DNA of 44,483 nt. Origin: JAJNBA01 sp035512775 (lineage in GTDB: Bacteria > Actinomycetota > UBA4738 > HRBIN12). Shown piece after piece: positions 7,769 through 16,782 of this stretch. Location: assembly GCA_035512775.1 (NCBI GenBank), contig DATKDI010000043.1, positions 1 to 44,483 of the forward strand, read 5' to 3'. Each line of letters starts with the position of its first letter. Within the stretch, counting starts at the first letter, position 1. Both the position numbers and the translations under genes were made by a program. The notes under the pieces were generated by a model. It searched no databases, was not told the DNA's origin, and saw only the letters and a program-made list of their open reading frames with translations.

Positions 7769-9346
7769 ATGGGTGCACGATCCGACGTCGTCGTGATCGG
7801 CGCCGGTCACAACGGGCTCGTCGCGGCCGCCTCCCTGGCGAAAGATGGCCGCCGGGTCACCGTCCTCGAGCGGTCTCCAGAGGTGGGCGGGATCCTCCGC
7901 GGCGCCGAGATCGCGCCCGGGTTCACCGCACCCGGGATCGCGCACACGGTCGGCCGGTTGCGCCGCTCGGTCGTCGAGGACCTCGAGCTCGCCGACCACG
8001 GGCTGGACCTGCTCACCCCGGCCGTTCGGCTGTTCGCGCCGCAGCCCGACGGCTCGGCGGTCACCTTCTGGGGCGACGTCGGCCGGACGGCGGAAGAGCT
8101 CCGGCAGCGGAACCCGCGCGACGCGGACGCGTTCGTCTCCTTCGATCGGAAGGTGCGAGCGGTCGCGTCGTTCCTCGCCTACATCAACGTGGCGACGCCG
8201 CCCGACATCAGCGCGCCGACGATCGCCGACGCGATCTCGGGTCTCAAGGTCGGCTGGGCGTTCCGAGGGCTCGGCGCGAAGATCGGCCGCGAGGCGATCC
8301 GCGCGATGCCGATGGCGGTCGCCGATCTCGTCCAGGAGGTGTTCGAGGACGAGGCGATCCGAGGACCGCTCTCGACCCGCGGGGTGGTCTTCACGGCGTT
8401 TGGTCCGTGGTCGGCCGGCACGGCGGCGATGTTCCTGAACGACTCCGCGGGCAATGACGGCGGAGCCGCAGGCACCGCCGTCTTCGCCCGCGGCGGGACG
8501 CAAGCGCTCGCGGCCGCGCTCGCGTCGGCCGCGAGCGTGGCCGGCGCCGAGATCCGGACGGGTGCGGAGGTGACCGGCATCCGTTCGCGAAACAGGCGTG
8601 TGCTCGGGGTCACGCTCGCGGACGGTACGGAGATCGACGCCGGTCTCGTGGTCTCCGCCGCGGATCCGAAGCGGACCCTCGCTCTGTGTGACCCGGTGGA
8701 GCTCGGGCCCACGATGATCTGGCGGGCGGGCAACATCCGCCAGCCCGGCGCGACGGCGAAGGTCGATCTCGCCCTCTCCGGTCTGCCGGCCTTCCACGAG
8801 GACCCTCAGCGGCTGCGCGGGCGCATCGTCATCGGACCGTCGACCGACTACGTCGAGAAGGCGTCGGATGCCAACAAGTACGGCCATCTCGCGGAAGAGC
8901 CGTGGATCGAGGCCACGATCCCGTCGCTCATGGATCCCTCCCTCGCGCCTGAGGGGCGACACGTGATGAGCGCCCTCGTCCAGGCCGCGCCCCGCGACCT
9001 GCGAGAGGGGGATTGGGCGAGCGAGCGGGAACGCCTCGGGGACGTCACCGTGAAGACCCTCGAACGGTTCGCGCCGGGCCTCGGCGAGTTGGTCGAGGCG
9101 CGCCGGGTCATCACGCCGGAGGACCTCGAGACCGACTACGGACTCACCGGTGGGCACGTGCAGCACGCCGAGCCCGGCCTCGATCAGTTCTTCGCGTGGC
9201 GTCCGCTGAACGGCGAGGCACGCTATCGATTCGTGCTCGACGGCCTCTACCTCGCCGGGTCGGGTGCCCACCCGGGCGGTGGTGTCACGGGAGGTCCGGG
9301 GGCGAACGCCGCGCGGCAGATCCGCAAGGACACCGGTCGCCGCTAG
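7769..9346 (+). CDS. PYROXD2/CrtI-like NAD(P)/FAD-dependent oxidoreductase, second copy
   Basis: This 525-residue paralogue of the preceding gene begins MGARSDVVVIGAGHNGLVAAASLAKDGRRVTVLER, with the GxGxxG-type FAD site, and ends GSGAHPGGGVTGGPGANAARQI, matching the C-terminal motif of the family. The ATG lies two bases after the first copy's stop, so the genes are one transcription unit. They are clearly diverged from each other, suggesting an old duplication kept for distinct substrates or for heterodimer formation. The open frame extends upstream inside the first copy, but similarity starts at this ATG. Confidence 0.8.
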   Translation: MGARSDVVVIGAGHNGLVAAASLAKDGRRVTVLERSPEVGGILRGAEIAPGFTAPGIAHTVGRLRRSVVEDLELADHGLDLLTPAVRLFAPQPDGSAVTFWGDVGRTAEELRQRNPRDADAFVSFDRKVRAVASFLAYINVATPPDISAPTIADAISGLKVGWAFRGLGAKIGREAIRAMPMAVADLVQEVFEDEAIRGPLSTRGVVFTAFGPWSAGTAAMFLNDSAGNDGGAAGTAVFARGGTQALAAALASAASVAGAEIRTGAEVTGIRSRNRRVLGVTLADGTEIDAGLVVSAADPKRTLALCDPVELGPTMIWRAGNIRQPGATAKVDLALSGLPAFHEDPQRLRGRIVIGPSTDYVEKASDANKYGHLAEEPWIEATIPSLMDPSLAPEGRHVMSALVQAAPRDLREGDWASERERLGDVTVKTLERFAPGLGELVEARRVITPEDLETDYGLTGGHVQHAEPGLDQFFAWRPLNGEARYRFVLDGLYLAGSGAHPGGGVTGGPGANAARQIRKDTGRR

Positions 9347-9379
9347 CGCCGACGGGTCGGCGGTGGCAGACTGCGCGCG

Positions 9380-10420
9380 ATGTCCGACGCCGACCGCCCT
9401 TTCCGGATCCCTCAGAGCACGCTCTACGCCCCGGAGGCCGAGGAGTTCGACGAGTACGACTGGACCGACCTCCCGTACTACGCGGATTTCCGCGGCTCGT
9501 TCCACAAGTTCCCTTGGGCGCTCGACGAAGAGGCCGTGCGCGCGGCGGGCGCCGATGTCGCGATCGTGGGAGCGCCGTACGACGAGAGCGTCTCGGCGCG
9601 TCCCGGCGCCAGGATGGGTCCGAAGGCGATCCGGAGCGCCCCGTACCACTGGGGCAACCAGGACGCCTGGTCGATCCAGCTGGAGGTCGAGCCGTTCGCG
9701 GCGATCACCGTCGTGGACGCGGGCGACGCGCCGGTCGTGCCCGGTCGTCCCGAACGCAGCCTCCGGGTGATCCACGAGAAGGTCCGGCGCGTCGCCCGCG
9801 GGGGCGCGATCCCCGTCGTCCTCGGCGGTGACCACTCGATCACGTTCCCGTCGGCGGCGGCCGTCGCCCGGGTGCAGGACCCGCGCACGATCGGCATCGT
9901 GCACTTCGACGCCCATGCCGATGCCGGCGCCGACCAGTGGGGCTCGCTGATCGGCCACGGTGAGCCCATGCGGCGCCTGATCGAAGAAGGCTGGGTCGCG
10001 GGCGCGAACTTCGTCCAGGTGGGCCTCCGGGGCTACTGGCCGGACAAAGACACGTTCGCCTGGATGCGCGAGCAGGGGTTCCGGTGGCACACCCAGGTCG
10101 AGCTCGAGGAGCGAGGCCTGGATGCCGTCGTCGACGACGCGATCGCCGAAGCCCTCGACGGCCCGGACCTGATCTACCTCTCGATCGACATCGACGTCGT
10201 CGACCCCGGCATGGCGCCCGGCACGGGGACACCGGAGTCGGGCGGGATGCTCGCCCGGGAGCTCCTCCGCGCGATCCGGCGGATCGTGAGCGGGGTCGAG
10301 CTGGCGGGGATGGACATCGTCGAGGTCTCCCCCCCGTACGACCACGCTGAGGTGACCTCGATGCTCGCCCTCAGGTGCGTGATGGAGGCGATCAGCGCGC
10401 TCGCCATCAAGAAGGGCTGA
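9380..10420 (+). CDS. Agmatinase/arginase-family ureohydrolase
   Basis: The 346-residue protein contains all manganese-binding motifs of ureohydrolases: GGDHS (149-153), FDAHAD (176-181) and SIDIDVVDPGMAPGTGTPESGG (268-289, one motif in pieces). It should hydrolyse a guanidino compound to an amine and urea; agmatine, guanidinobutyrate and related substrates are possible and cannot be distinguished here. The ATG at 9380 has no clear SD; CAGACT at 9367-9372 lies 7 nt before it, a weaker version of the leaderless arrangement. It follows the FAD oxidoreductases by 33 nt and precedes a PLP decarboxylase, which suggests a polyamine or guanidine route. Confidence 0.85.
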   Translation: MSDADRPFRIPQSTLYAPEAEEFDEYDWTDLPYYADFRGSFHKFPWALDEEAVRAAGADVAIVGAPYDESVSARPGARMGPKAIRSAPYHWGNQDAWSIQLEVEPFAAITVVDAGDAPVVPGRPERSLRVIHEKVRRVARGGAIPVVLGGDHSITFPSAAAVARVQDPRTIGIVHFDAHADAGADQWGSLIGHGEPMRRLIEEGWVAGANFVQVGLRGYWPDKDTFAWMREQGFRWHTQVELEERGLDAVVDDAIAEALDGPDLIYLSIDIDVVDPGMAPGTGTPESGGMLARELLRAIRRIVSGVELAGMDIVEVSPPYDHAEVTSMLALRCVMEAISALAIKKG

Positions 10421-10435
10421 GCGGGCGCCGCGCGG

Positions 10436-10441
10436 TACCCT
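10436..10441 (+). promoter_or_regulatory. -10 element, predicted leaderless start of the DUF2277 gene
   Basis: TACCCT is followed by 7 nt and then the ATG at 10449. There is no Shine-Dalgarno sequence between the agmatinase stop and this ATG, so an internal leaderless promoter is the simplest reading. Confidence 0.5.
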
Positions 10442-10448
10442 CGGGCTC

Positions 10449-10670
10449 ATGTGCCGAAGCATCAAGCGACTGCGGGAACCACACGGACAGGGGCATGCCT
10501 CGGATGAGGAGATCCGCGAGGCCGCGCGCCAGTTCGTTCGCAAGGTGAGCGGGTTCGGGAAGCCCTCGGCGCGCCACGCCGAGGCGTTCGAGGCGGCCGT
10601 GGACGAGGTCACGGATTCTTCACGGCGGCTCCTCGAGACGATCGACGCCACCCTGCGGAGCACTGCGTGA
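10449..10670 (+). CDS. DUF2277 small conserved protein
   Basis: The 73-residue product begins MCRSIKRLREPHGQGHASDEEIREAARQFVRKVSGFGKPS, the hallmark of DUF2277: an N-terminal MCRSIK with cysteine at position 2, VRKVSG, and a C-terminal amphipathic helix. Function is unknown for the family. Its stop overlaps the decarboxylase start as GTGA, so the two are translationally coupled. The length is the normal family length. Confidence 0.85.
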   Translation: MCRSIKRLREPHGQGHASDEEIREAARQFVRKVSGFGKPSARHAEAFEAAVDEVTDSSRRLLETIDATLRSTA

Positions 10671-12079
10671 CCGGGTACCCCCTCGATCCGTCGCCCGAGC
10701 AGATGCGGGCGATGGGTGAGGCCGCGGTCGAGTACGTGATCGACTTCATCCACGGCCTCTCCGACGCGCCCGCGCAGAACGTGGATGGAGCGCTCGAACA
10801 AGCGCTGAAGCTGAAGGCGTCGCCGCCCGAGGAGGGCGGCTCGTTCGACGACGTCTTCGCCCAGTTCCGCGATGCGGCCGCCCGGGCGTACGAGACCTGC
10901 GGTCCGGGCTACCTGCCGTACATCCCGGGTGGTGGTCTCTACGCCTCCTCCCTGGGGCAGTTCCTCGCGATGTCGGTCAATCGCTTCCCCAACCTCTGGG
11001 AGGTCGCGCCCGGATTGGCCCAGATCGAGCAGAACGTGATCCGGTGGCTCTGCGACCTGTTCGGCTTCCCCGAAGAAGCCCGCGGGATCCTCACGACCGG
11101 CGGCTCGATCGCGAACCTGTCTGCCGTCGTGACCGCCCGCCACCTGAAGCTCGGCGAGGACTTCGCCGACGGGACGTACTACGTGAGCGAGCAGGCCCAC
11201 GCCTCGGTGCCGAAGGCCGCGGCGATCGCCGGGCTCCCGCGCCGCGCGATGCGGCTCGTACCGGTGGACGCCGAGCTTCGGATGGACGCGGAGGCGCTGA
11301 AGTCGATGGTGGCCGAGGATCGCGCGGCCGGCCGCCGCCCGTTCCTCGTCGTCCCGGCCGCCGGGACCACCAACACGGGTGCCATCGATCCCATGGGTGC
11401 GGTGGCCGACATCGCCGCGGCCGAAGGCCTCTGGATGCACGTGGATGCCGCCTACGGCGGCTTCTTCCATCTCACCGATCGTGGCCGGGAGCGGTTCGCC
11501 GGGATCGAGCGAGCCGATTCGATCACGTTGGATCCACACAAGGGGATGTTCCTCCCATACGGGACCGGGTCCCTCGTGGTCCGGGACGGCGCCGCTCTGC
11601 GCGACTCCCACTACGTGGGTGCGGAGTACCTCCAGGACCGCGCGCCCGAGGCGGAGCTGCCCAACTGGAACGAGTATTCGCCGGAGCTCTCGAGGGACCA
11701 CCGAGGGTTCCGCGTGTGGCTCCCGCTGGTACTGCACGGCGTGAACGCGTTCCGCGAAGCGCTGGACGAGAAGCTCGACCTCGCGGAGCACCTGTACGCG
11801 GCGCTTTCCGAGATGCCGGAGATCGAGCTGCCGTGGTCACCCCAGCTCTCCGTCGTTCCGTTCCGCTTGGCGGGGGCAAGCGATGACGAGAACCGTGCGT
11901 TCCTGGCGAAGATCAACGAGCCGAAGCGGGTCTATCTCTCCAGCACGACGATCGACGGGCGTCACATCATCCGCGCGTGCATCGTGAGCCATCGAACGCA
12001 CCGCGACCGCATCGACGAGGCGATCGAGATCATCCGTGGCGCCGCGGCCCGTGGCGCCACGACCCGGCCGCGGAGTTGA
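10667..12079 (+). CDS. Group II PLP-dependent amino-acid decarboxylase (aromatic-L-amino-acid decarboxylase-like)
   Basis: The 470-residue protein matches group II decarboxylases: TTGGSIANL (143-151), the PLP-stacking His178 in SEQAHAS, Asp260 in HVDAAYGG, and the Schiff-base lysine Lys292 in LDPHKGMFLPYG. It should remove CO2 from an L-amino acid, giving the corresponding amine; aromatic substrates are usual for this subgroup but the specificity is not readable. GTG at 10667 overlaps the DUF2277 stop. With an agmatinase-like enzyme and two amine-oxidase-superfamily flavoproteins upstream, it may be part of an amino-acid to amine catabolic route. Ten bases separate its stop from the Fpg/Nei gene. 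Confidence 0.85.
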   Translation: MTGYPLDPSPEQMRAMGEAAVEYVIDFIHGLSDAPAQNVDGALEQALKLKASPPEEGGSFDDVFAQFRDAAARAYETCGPGYLPYIPGGGLYASSLGQFLAMSVNRFPNLWEVAPGLAQIEQNVIRWLCDLFGFPEEARGILTTGGSIANLSAVVTARHLKLGEDFADGTYYVSEQAHASVPKAAAIAGLPRRAMRLVPVDAELRMDAEALKSMVAEDRAAGRRPFLVVPAAGTTNTGAIDPMGAVADIAAAEGLWMHVDAAYGGFFHLTDRGRERFAGIERADSITLDPHKGMFLPYGTGSLVVRDGAALRDSHYVGAEYLQDRAPEAELPNWNEYSPELSRDHRGFRVWLPLVLHGVNAFREALDEKLDLAEHLYAALSEMPEIELPWSPQLSVVPFRLAGASDDENRAFLAKINEPKRVYLSSTTIDGRHIIRACIVSHRTHRDRIDEAIEIIRGAAARGATTRPRS

Positions 12080-12089
12080 TCAGAGGCGC

Positions 12090-12926
12090 ATGCCCGAGAT
12101 GCCGGAGATCCAGGCGCTCGCCGAGCGGCTGGACGGAGCCGTTGGGGGAGCGACGCTCGAGCGCTTCGACCTGCTGCAGTTCTCCTCGCTGAAGACCGTG
12201 ACGCCGCGGCCCGCGGAGCTGGTGGGACGTGTGCTGGAAGGCGTGGGTCGGCGCGGGAAGTACCTCGTCCTCTCCTTCGAGGGCGGTGACCGGATGCTGG
12301 TGCATCTCTCGCAGGGCGGCCGGCTCGACGTGGAGACGCCGTCCAAGTCGACGAAGCCGCGTGGCGCGGTCGCGCGGTTCCTGTTCGGCGCCGGGACCTC
12401 GCTCTTCGTGAAGGAGTTCGGGAAGGAGCGGAAGGCCGGCGTCTGGTCGCTCTCGGCCGGAGACGAGGGCCCGTTGGCGGCCCTCGGGCCCGAGGTGCTC
12501 TCGGACGAGGCCACGGCGTTCTTCCTCGAGAGCTCCGAGGCCCGTCGCGTGCATACGATGCTTCGGGACCAGAGGACGGTCGCCGGCGTCGGTCGCGGGT
12601 ACTCCGACGACGTGCTGCATCACGCGAAGCTCTCCCCGTACGCGGCGCTGGGCAAGCTCGACGCGGGCGAACGCGACCGTCTCGTCGGGGCCCTGCGGGC
12701 GATCCTCACCCAGGCCCTGGAGGTGGAGCGGCGCCGCAGCGGGGGCCTCCCGACCAACCTCGGTGATCACTTCACCGTACACGGGCGCTGGGGTCAGCCG
12801 TGCCCCCGCTGCGGCGCCGACCTCCGCCGTGTCTCCTACGAGTCCCACGAAGTCACGTACTGCCCGGACTGCCAAACGGAGGGGAAGGTCCTCGCCGACC
12901 GGCGTCTGTCCCGCCTCATCCGCTAG
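12090..12926 (+). CDS. Fpg/Nei-family DNA glycosylase/AP lyase
   Basis: The 278-residue protein begins MPEMPEIQALAERL. Pro2 is the expected catalytic N-terminal nucleophile and Glu3 the general acid, so the ATG at 12090 is favoured over the upstream in-frame start at 12036, which would bury the proline, and over the ATG at 12099. A helix-two-turn-helix region leads to NLGDHFTVHGRWGQPCPRCG, and the C-terminal zinc finger is intact (CPRC...CPDCQ). It should remove oxidised bases and cleave the strand by beta/delta elimination. Whether it prefers purines (Fpg) or pyrimidines (Nei) is unclear. Confidence 0.87.
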   Translation: MPEMPEIQALAERLDGAVGGATLERFDLLQFSSLKTVTPRPAELVGRVLEGVGRRGKYLVLSFEGGDRMLVHLSQGGRLDVETPSKSTKPRGAVARFLFGAGTSLFVKEFGKERKAGVWSLSAGDEGPLAALGPEVLSDEATAFFLESSEARRVHTMLRDQRTVAGVGRGYSDDVLHHAKLSPYAALGKLDAGERDRLVGALRAILTQALEVERRRSGGLPTNLGDHFTVHGRWGQPCPRCGADLRRVSYESHEVTYCPDCQTEGKVLADRRLSRLIR

Positions 12927-12929
12927 CGT
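12924..12929 (+). promoter_or_regulatory. -10 element, predicted leaderless start of the MFS gene
   Basis: TAGCGT overlaps the TAG stop of the glycosylase gene and lies 8 nt before the GTG at 12938. No SD is present. Confidence 0.45.
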
Positions 12930-12937
12930 CCGGCGGC

Positions 12938-14278
12938 GTGACGGACGACGACATCGATCGACCCGGCGGGCCCGACGACCCACTCCCGCCGCTGGTGCCC
13001 CCGGAGGCACGCCCTCCCGGTCTCGTGGCGCGCTCCCTCGTCCGGCTCCGTGGGCACCGGTTGGACCTCACGCCGCTCAAGGTCTCCAAGGACTTCCGGC
13101 GGCTGTTCGTCGGGCAGGCGATCTCGGAGTTCGGGACCCAGATCACGTTCGTGGCAGTGCCCTTCCAGGTCTACGAGCGCACGGGGTCGACCGCGATGGT
13201 CGGCTTGCTCGCACTCACGGAGTTGATCCCGCTCGTCGTGCTGCCGATCGTGGGCGGCACGATCGCCGACGCCGTCGAGCGGCGCAGGCTGCTCATGATC
13301 GCGCATGCGGTCACGGCGATCCTCTCGGTCGCGCTCGCGGTCAACGCCTTCCTCCCAGAGCCCCGTGTCTGGATCCTGTTCGTGTTCTCGTTCCTGTGGG
13401 CGTCGGCGTACTCCCTCTACTCGCCGGCCCTTCGGGCTTGGCCGGCTCGGCTGCTGACGCCGGACCTGTACACGTCCGCCCTGGCTCTGGAGGTCGTCTA
13501 CTACCAGTCGGCGGCACTGACCGGTCCCGTCCTGGCCGGAGTGCTCATCGCGACGGTCGGGATCGAGTACGCCTACGTCCTCGATGCCGTGAGCTACCTG
13601 GCGGTGATCGTCGCGCTGTCCCGGATGCGACCGTCGCCGCCGACGGCGGAGCGTCTTTCGATCGGCTGGTCCGCGATCAAGGACGGTTTCCGCTTCCTCC
13701 GAGGCAAGCAGGTCCTGCAAGGGACGTTCTGGATCGACCTGAACGCGATGATCTTCGGTCTCCCGGTCGCCCTGTACCCGGCGTTCGTGCTGGACGTCCT
13801 GGACGCATCGCCGGCGGTGCTCGGGCTGCTGTATTCCGCGGAGGCGTTCGGTGCCCTCGTCGTTGCTCTTTTTAGCGGCCGCGCCAAACACGTCCGGCGA
13901 CAGGGTCTGGTGACGATCGTCGCCTGCATCTGCTGGGGAGCGGGCATCGTCGGATTCGGGCTCGCCGGGACCTTGTGGCTCGCCCTGCTGTTCCTGATGT
14001 TGGCCAGTGCGGCAGACATGGTGAGCGGCCTCTACCGTGACGCGATCCTCAAGACCGTGACGCCCGATGAGATGCGAGGACGATTGGAGGGCATCGGCCT
14101 CTCGGTGGTGGGCACCGGGCCTTCGCTCGGGAACGCCGAGGCCGGTCTGCTCGCGTCCGTGACCAGTGTCAGGTTCTCGATCGTGTCCGGCGGGATCGCC
14201 TGCATCATCGGCGCCGGGGTCCTGGCGGTCGTCCTGCCCCGCTACCGCCGATACGACGCGGCGATCCCGTCCTCGTAG
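12938..14278 (+). CDS. MFS transporter, EntS-like exporter family
   Basis: The 446-residue protein has a charged N-terminal tail of about 50 residues and then roughly 12 hydrophobic helices. DFRRLFVGQAISEFGTQITFVAVPFQVYERTGS is typical of the MFS_3/EntS group, and GGTIADAVERRRLLM is the loop 2-3 signature. Such proteins export siderophores, macrolides or other small molecules; the substrate here is unknown. The GTG at 12938 was chosen because it follows a TAGCGT -10 element by 8 nt; upstream in-frame codons belong to the glycosylase gene. It is convergent with the DHA2 gene 27 nt downstream. Confidence 0.78.
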   Translation: MTDDDIDRPGGPDDPLPPLVPPEARPPGLVARSLVRLRGHRLDLTPLKVSKDFRRLFVGQAISEFGTQITFVAVPFQVYERTGSTAMVGLLALTELIPLVVLPIVGGTIADAVERRRLLMIAHAVTAILSVALAVNAFLPEPRVWILFVFSFLWASAYSLYSPALRAWPARLLTPDLYTSALALEVVYYQSAALTGPVLAGVLIATVGIEYAYVLDAVSYLAVIVALSRMRPSPPTAERLSIGWSAIKDGFRFLRGKQVLQGTFWIDLNAMIFGLPVALYPAFVLDVLDASPAVLGLLYSAEAFGALVVALFSGRAKHVRRQGLVTIVACICWGAGIVGFGLAGTLWLALLFLMLASAADMVSGLYRDAILKTVTPDEMRGRLEGIGLSVVGTGPSLGNAEAGLLASVTSVRFSIVSGGIACIIGAGVLAVVLPRYRRYDAAIPSS

Positions 14279-14305
14279 AGCCACCGGGTGGGAGGCGCGA
14301 GGCGG

Positions 14306-15895
14306 CTACTCGGCGGTACTGGGCACCCGCTCGCGGGCCGCGGTGGCGTGGATCTCGTCGGCGTGTGCCCGTCCCGGGATGAACCGGTTGGCGACGACGG
14401 CAGCGATCAGGAGGATCACACCGGCGATCAGCACCGCCAGGTGGAAGCCGCTCATGTAGGCCTCCCGGAACGCGGTGGCGAACCCCTCCATCTGCTCCGG
14501 CGAGAGTCCCAGAGCCGTGAGATCGCGGGGAGAGACGAACCCGTGAGAGGCCGCCTGGGAGATGGCGCTCGCCTGTGACCCGTCGAGTCCGAGCGCGGTG
14601 AGCTTGGGAACGAGCACCGAACCCAGACGGTCGAACAGGACCGTTCCCAACAAGGCGATCCCGAGGACGCCGCCGACCTCGCGGCTCGTGTTGGTCATCG
14701 CAGAGCCGAGACCCGCGCGCTGTGGCCCGACCGCACCCATCACCGCGGCGGTTATCGGCGCCATCGTCGAGCCGATCCCGTTCCCCATCATCACGAACAG
14801 GATCGCGAGCACCCAGAACGGCGTGTCGGGCTGGATGAACGTCAACCCGAACAGGCCAGCCGACACCATCGTGAGTCCGTACGTCATCGGGATCCTCGGA
14901 CCGATCCGCTGGGCGATGTGGCCCGCCGTCGGCGCCGACACGATGATCATCAGCGTCATCGGGAGGAACCGGACACCGGCCTGGAGCGGCGTGTAGCCGC
15001 GGATCGCCTGCATGTACAGCGTCACGAACAGGAAGATCGAGAACATCCCCAGCGAGACCGAGAACGCGACGGCGTTGCCCGCGCTGAACGCGGGGATCCG
15101 GAAGAAGGTCAACGGCATCATCGCCCTCGGGCTGCTGTGTTCCCAGATGACGAATCCGACGAGCAGGACGGCGGCGGTCACGAGCGAGGCGACGATCAGC
15201 CCGTCACTCCAGCCACGCTGGTTCGCCTCGATGAGGCCGTAGGTGAGGGTGAAGAGCCCGCCGGTGCCGAGCGCGAGTCCGGGGAGGTCGAGATGCCGCG
15301 TCTCGGCCGAAACCGACTCACGCACCGTCCTCCACGCGACCGCGAAGGCGGTCACGCCGATCGGCACGTTGATGAAGAACACGGTCTCCCACCCACCCTG
15401 CTCGACGATCCAGCCGCCCAGGGTTGGCCCCAGCGCGAGGGCCAGGCCGCTGACGCCGGCCCACAGTCCGATGGCGCGGGCGCGCTCCTCCGGCGGGAAC
15501 GTGACCGTGAGGATCGAGAGGGTGCCGGGCATCAGCAGTGCGGCTCCGACGCCCTGGAGCGCCCGGAACGCGATCAGCTGGGTGCCCGACCCGGAGAGGC
15601 CACACCCGAGTGAGGCGAGCGTGAAGATCGCCAGCCCGGTGAGGAACATCTTCTTCCGCCCGTAGCGGTCACCCAGGATGCCACCGGTGAGCAGTAACGA
15701 CGCGAACACGAGGACGTATCCGTCGATGATCCATTGGAGATCCGAGACGGTGGCGTTCAGCCGGCGCTGGATCGTGGGGAGCGCGATGTTGACGACGGTG
15801 TTGTCCAGCATCGCCATCGCCAGCGCGAAGCACATGGTGAGCAGGACGATGACCTTCTCGCGGGCGTTCTCACCCTTGAATCCGAACAGCGGCAT
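14306..15895 (-). CDS. DHA2-family (14-TM) drug efflux MFS transporter
   Basis: The 529-residue protein has the DHA2 signature in helix 1, MAMLDNTVVNIALPTIQRRL, followed by LQWIIDGYVLVFASLLLTGGILGDRYGRKK (motif A). About 14 membrane segments can be counted, as in EmrB/LfrA-type proton-driven exporters. The ATG at 15895 is preceded by an AGAGAGG Shine-Dalgarno. It lies 59 nt downstream of the ABC permease on the same strand, so the three genes probably form one multidrug-resistance unit. Confidence 0.82.
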   Translation of the reverse strand: MPLFGFKGENAREKVIVLLTMCFALAMAMLDNTVVNIALPTIQRRLNATVSDLQWIIDGYVLVFASLLLTGGILGDRYGRKKMFLTGLAIFTLASLGCGLSGSGTQLIAFRALQGVGAALLMPGTLSILTVTFPPEERARAIGLWAGVSGLALALGPTLGGWIVEQGGWETVFFINVPIGVTAFAVAWRTVRESVSAETRHLDLPGLALGTGGLFTLTYGLIEANQRGWSDGLIVASLVTAAVLLVGFVIWEHSSPRAMMPLTFFRIPAFSAGNAVAFSVSLGMFSIFLFVTLYMQAIRGYTPLQAGVRFLPMTLMIIVSAPTAGHIAQRIGPRIPMTYGLTMVSAGLFGLTFIQPDTPFWVLAILFVMMGNGIGSTMAPITAAVMGAVGPQRAGLGSAMTNTSREVGGVLGIALLGTVLFDRLGSVLVPKLTALGLDGSQASAISQAASHGFVSPRDLTALGLSPEQMEGFATAFREAYMSGFHLAVLIAGVILLIAAVVANRFIPGRAHADEIHATAARERVPSTAE

Positions 15896-15954
15896 GTCCG
15901 AAGTCCTCTCTGGGTCGACCTGGGTGGCAACGCCCGAGGGTCTGGGTCTGTTCC

Positions 15955-16782
15955 CTAGGTCAGCTTCGAGTAGAGCCTGATCGAGAGTGGCATGAAGATC
16001 GCGAGGAGCACGCCGATCCAGATCGCCGACCACAGGATCAGCTGCTCGGCCGAGCCGCCCATCGTCGGGAACTCCCCGATGGCGAAGTATCTCGCGAGGT
16101 TCGCCCAGTGGGTGATCGGGTTGTTCCGAGCGACTGCTTGCACCCAGCGATCCATCCCCTCGACGGGCACGAGGGCCGAACTCATGAACACGAGCGGGAA
16201 GATTCCGGTGAAGGCGGCGGCCTGCACGGCTTCCAACTTCTTCACGGCCAGCGCGATCGCAGCCATCACCCAAGAGAATGCGAAGCTGACCGCCATCACG
16301 AGCACGATCATGGCGATCGCGCCGAGGAGCCCGTTCCGGAACTCGAAGCCGACGAGGTACCCGATCCCGATCACGACCAGGAGGAGGATGAAGTTCTTGA
16401 TCAGATCGGAGGTCGCGCGTCCGGCGAGCATCGCCGACCGTGCCATCGGAAGAGAGCGGAACCGGTCCACGAGACCGGCCTTCAGGTCCTCTGCGATCCC
16501 GATCGCAGTCGTGGTGGCGCCGAAGATCGCGTTCTGGACGATGATCCCGGGCATCAGGAAGATCACGTAGCCACCCTCATAGACGCTCATGCCCGCGATG
16601 TTCCCGGCGAACACGTACCGGAAAAGCAGGACGAACATCACCGGCTGCACGAGCTCGAAGACGAGCACCGCCGGGATCCGCACGATCTGCATCAGGTTCC
16701 GCCGGGCGACGATCAAGCTATCGAGGACCGACAATATCGCGCGCGTCGTGATCGAAGGACGGCTCAAGGCGACGGCGCTCAT
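15955..16782 (-). CDS. DrrB-type ABC-2 transporter permease
   Basis: The 275-residue protein has six hydrophobic segments. IARRNLMQIVRIPAVLVFELVQPVMFVLLFRYVFAG, DRFRSLPMARSAMLAGR and the NPITHWANLAR region are typical of daunorubicin-resistance permeases (DrrB). The ATG overlaps the ATPase stop as ATGA, so the two subunits are coupled. It exports a lipophilic compound or lipid whose identity cannot be told from sequence. Confidence 0.82.
   Translation of the reverse strand: MSAVALSRPSITTRAILSVLDSLIVARRNLMQIVRIPAVLVFELVQPVMFVLLFRYVFAGNIAGMSVYEGGYVIFLMPGIIVQNAIFGATTTAIGIAEDLKAGLVDRFRSLPMARSAMLAGRATSDLIKNFILLLVVIGIGYLVGFEFRNGLLGAIAMIVLVMAVSFAFSWVMAAIALAVKKLEAVQAAAFTGIFPLVFMSSALVPVEGMDRWVQAVARNNPITHWANLARYFAIGEFPTMGGSAEQLILWSAIWIGVLLAIFMPLSIRLYSKLT

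Noticed and set aside
6165..9346. Carotenoid biosynthesis role for the two CrtI-like genes.
   Set aside because: No crtB, crtE or cyclase is nearby, both proteins match the PYROXD2-like branch, and the neighbours are amine-related.
7631..11791. A 1386-codon open frame on the minus strand spanning several genes, and a 940-codon plus-strand frame at 3117-5939.
   Set aside because: Both lie antisense to genes with clear family motifs and have arginine/glycine/histidine-rich, motif-free translations, as expected from GC-rich third positions.
12036..12926. Longer start (12036) for the Fpg/Nei gene.
   Set aside because: It would place 18 residues before the catalytic N-terminal proline, which must follow the initiator methionine.
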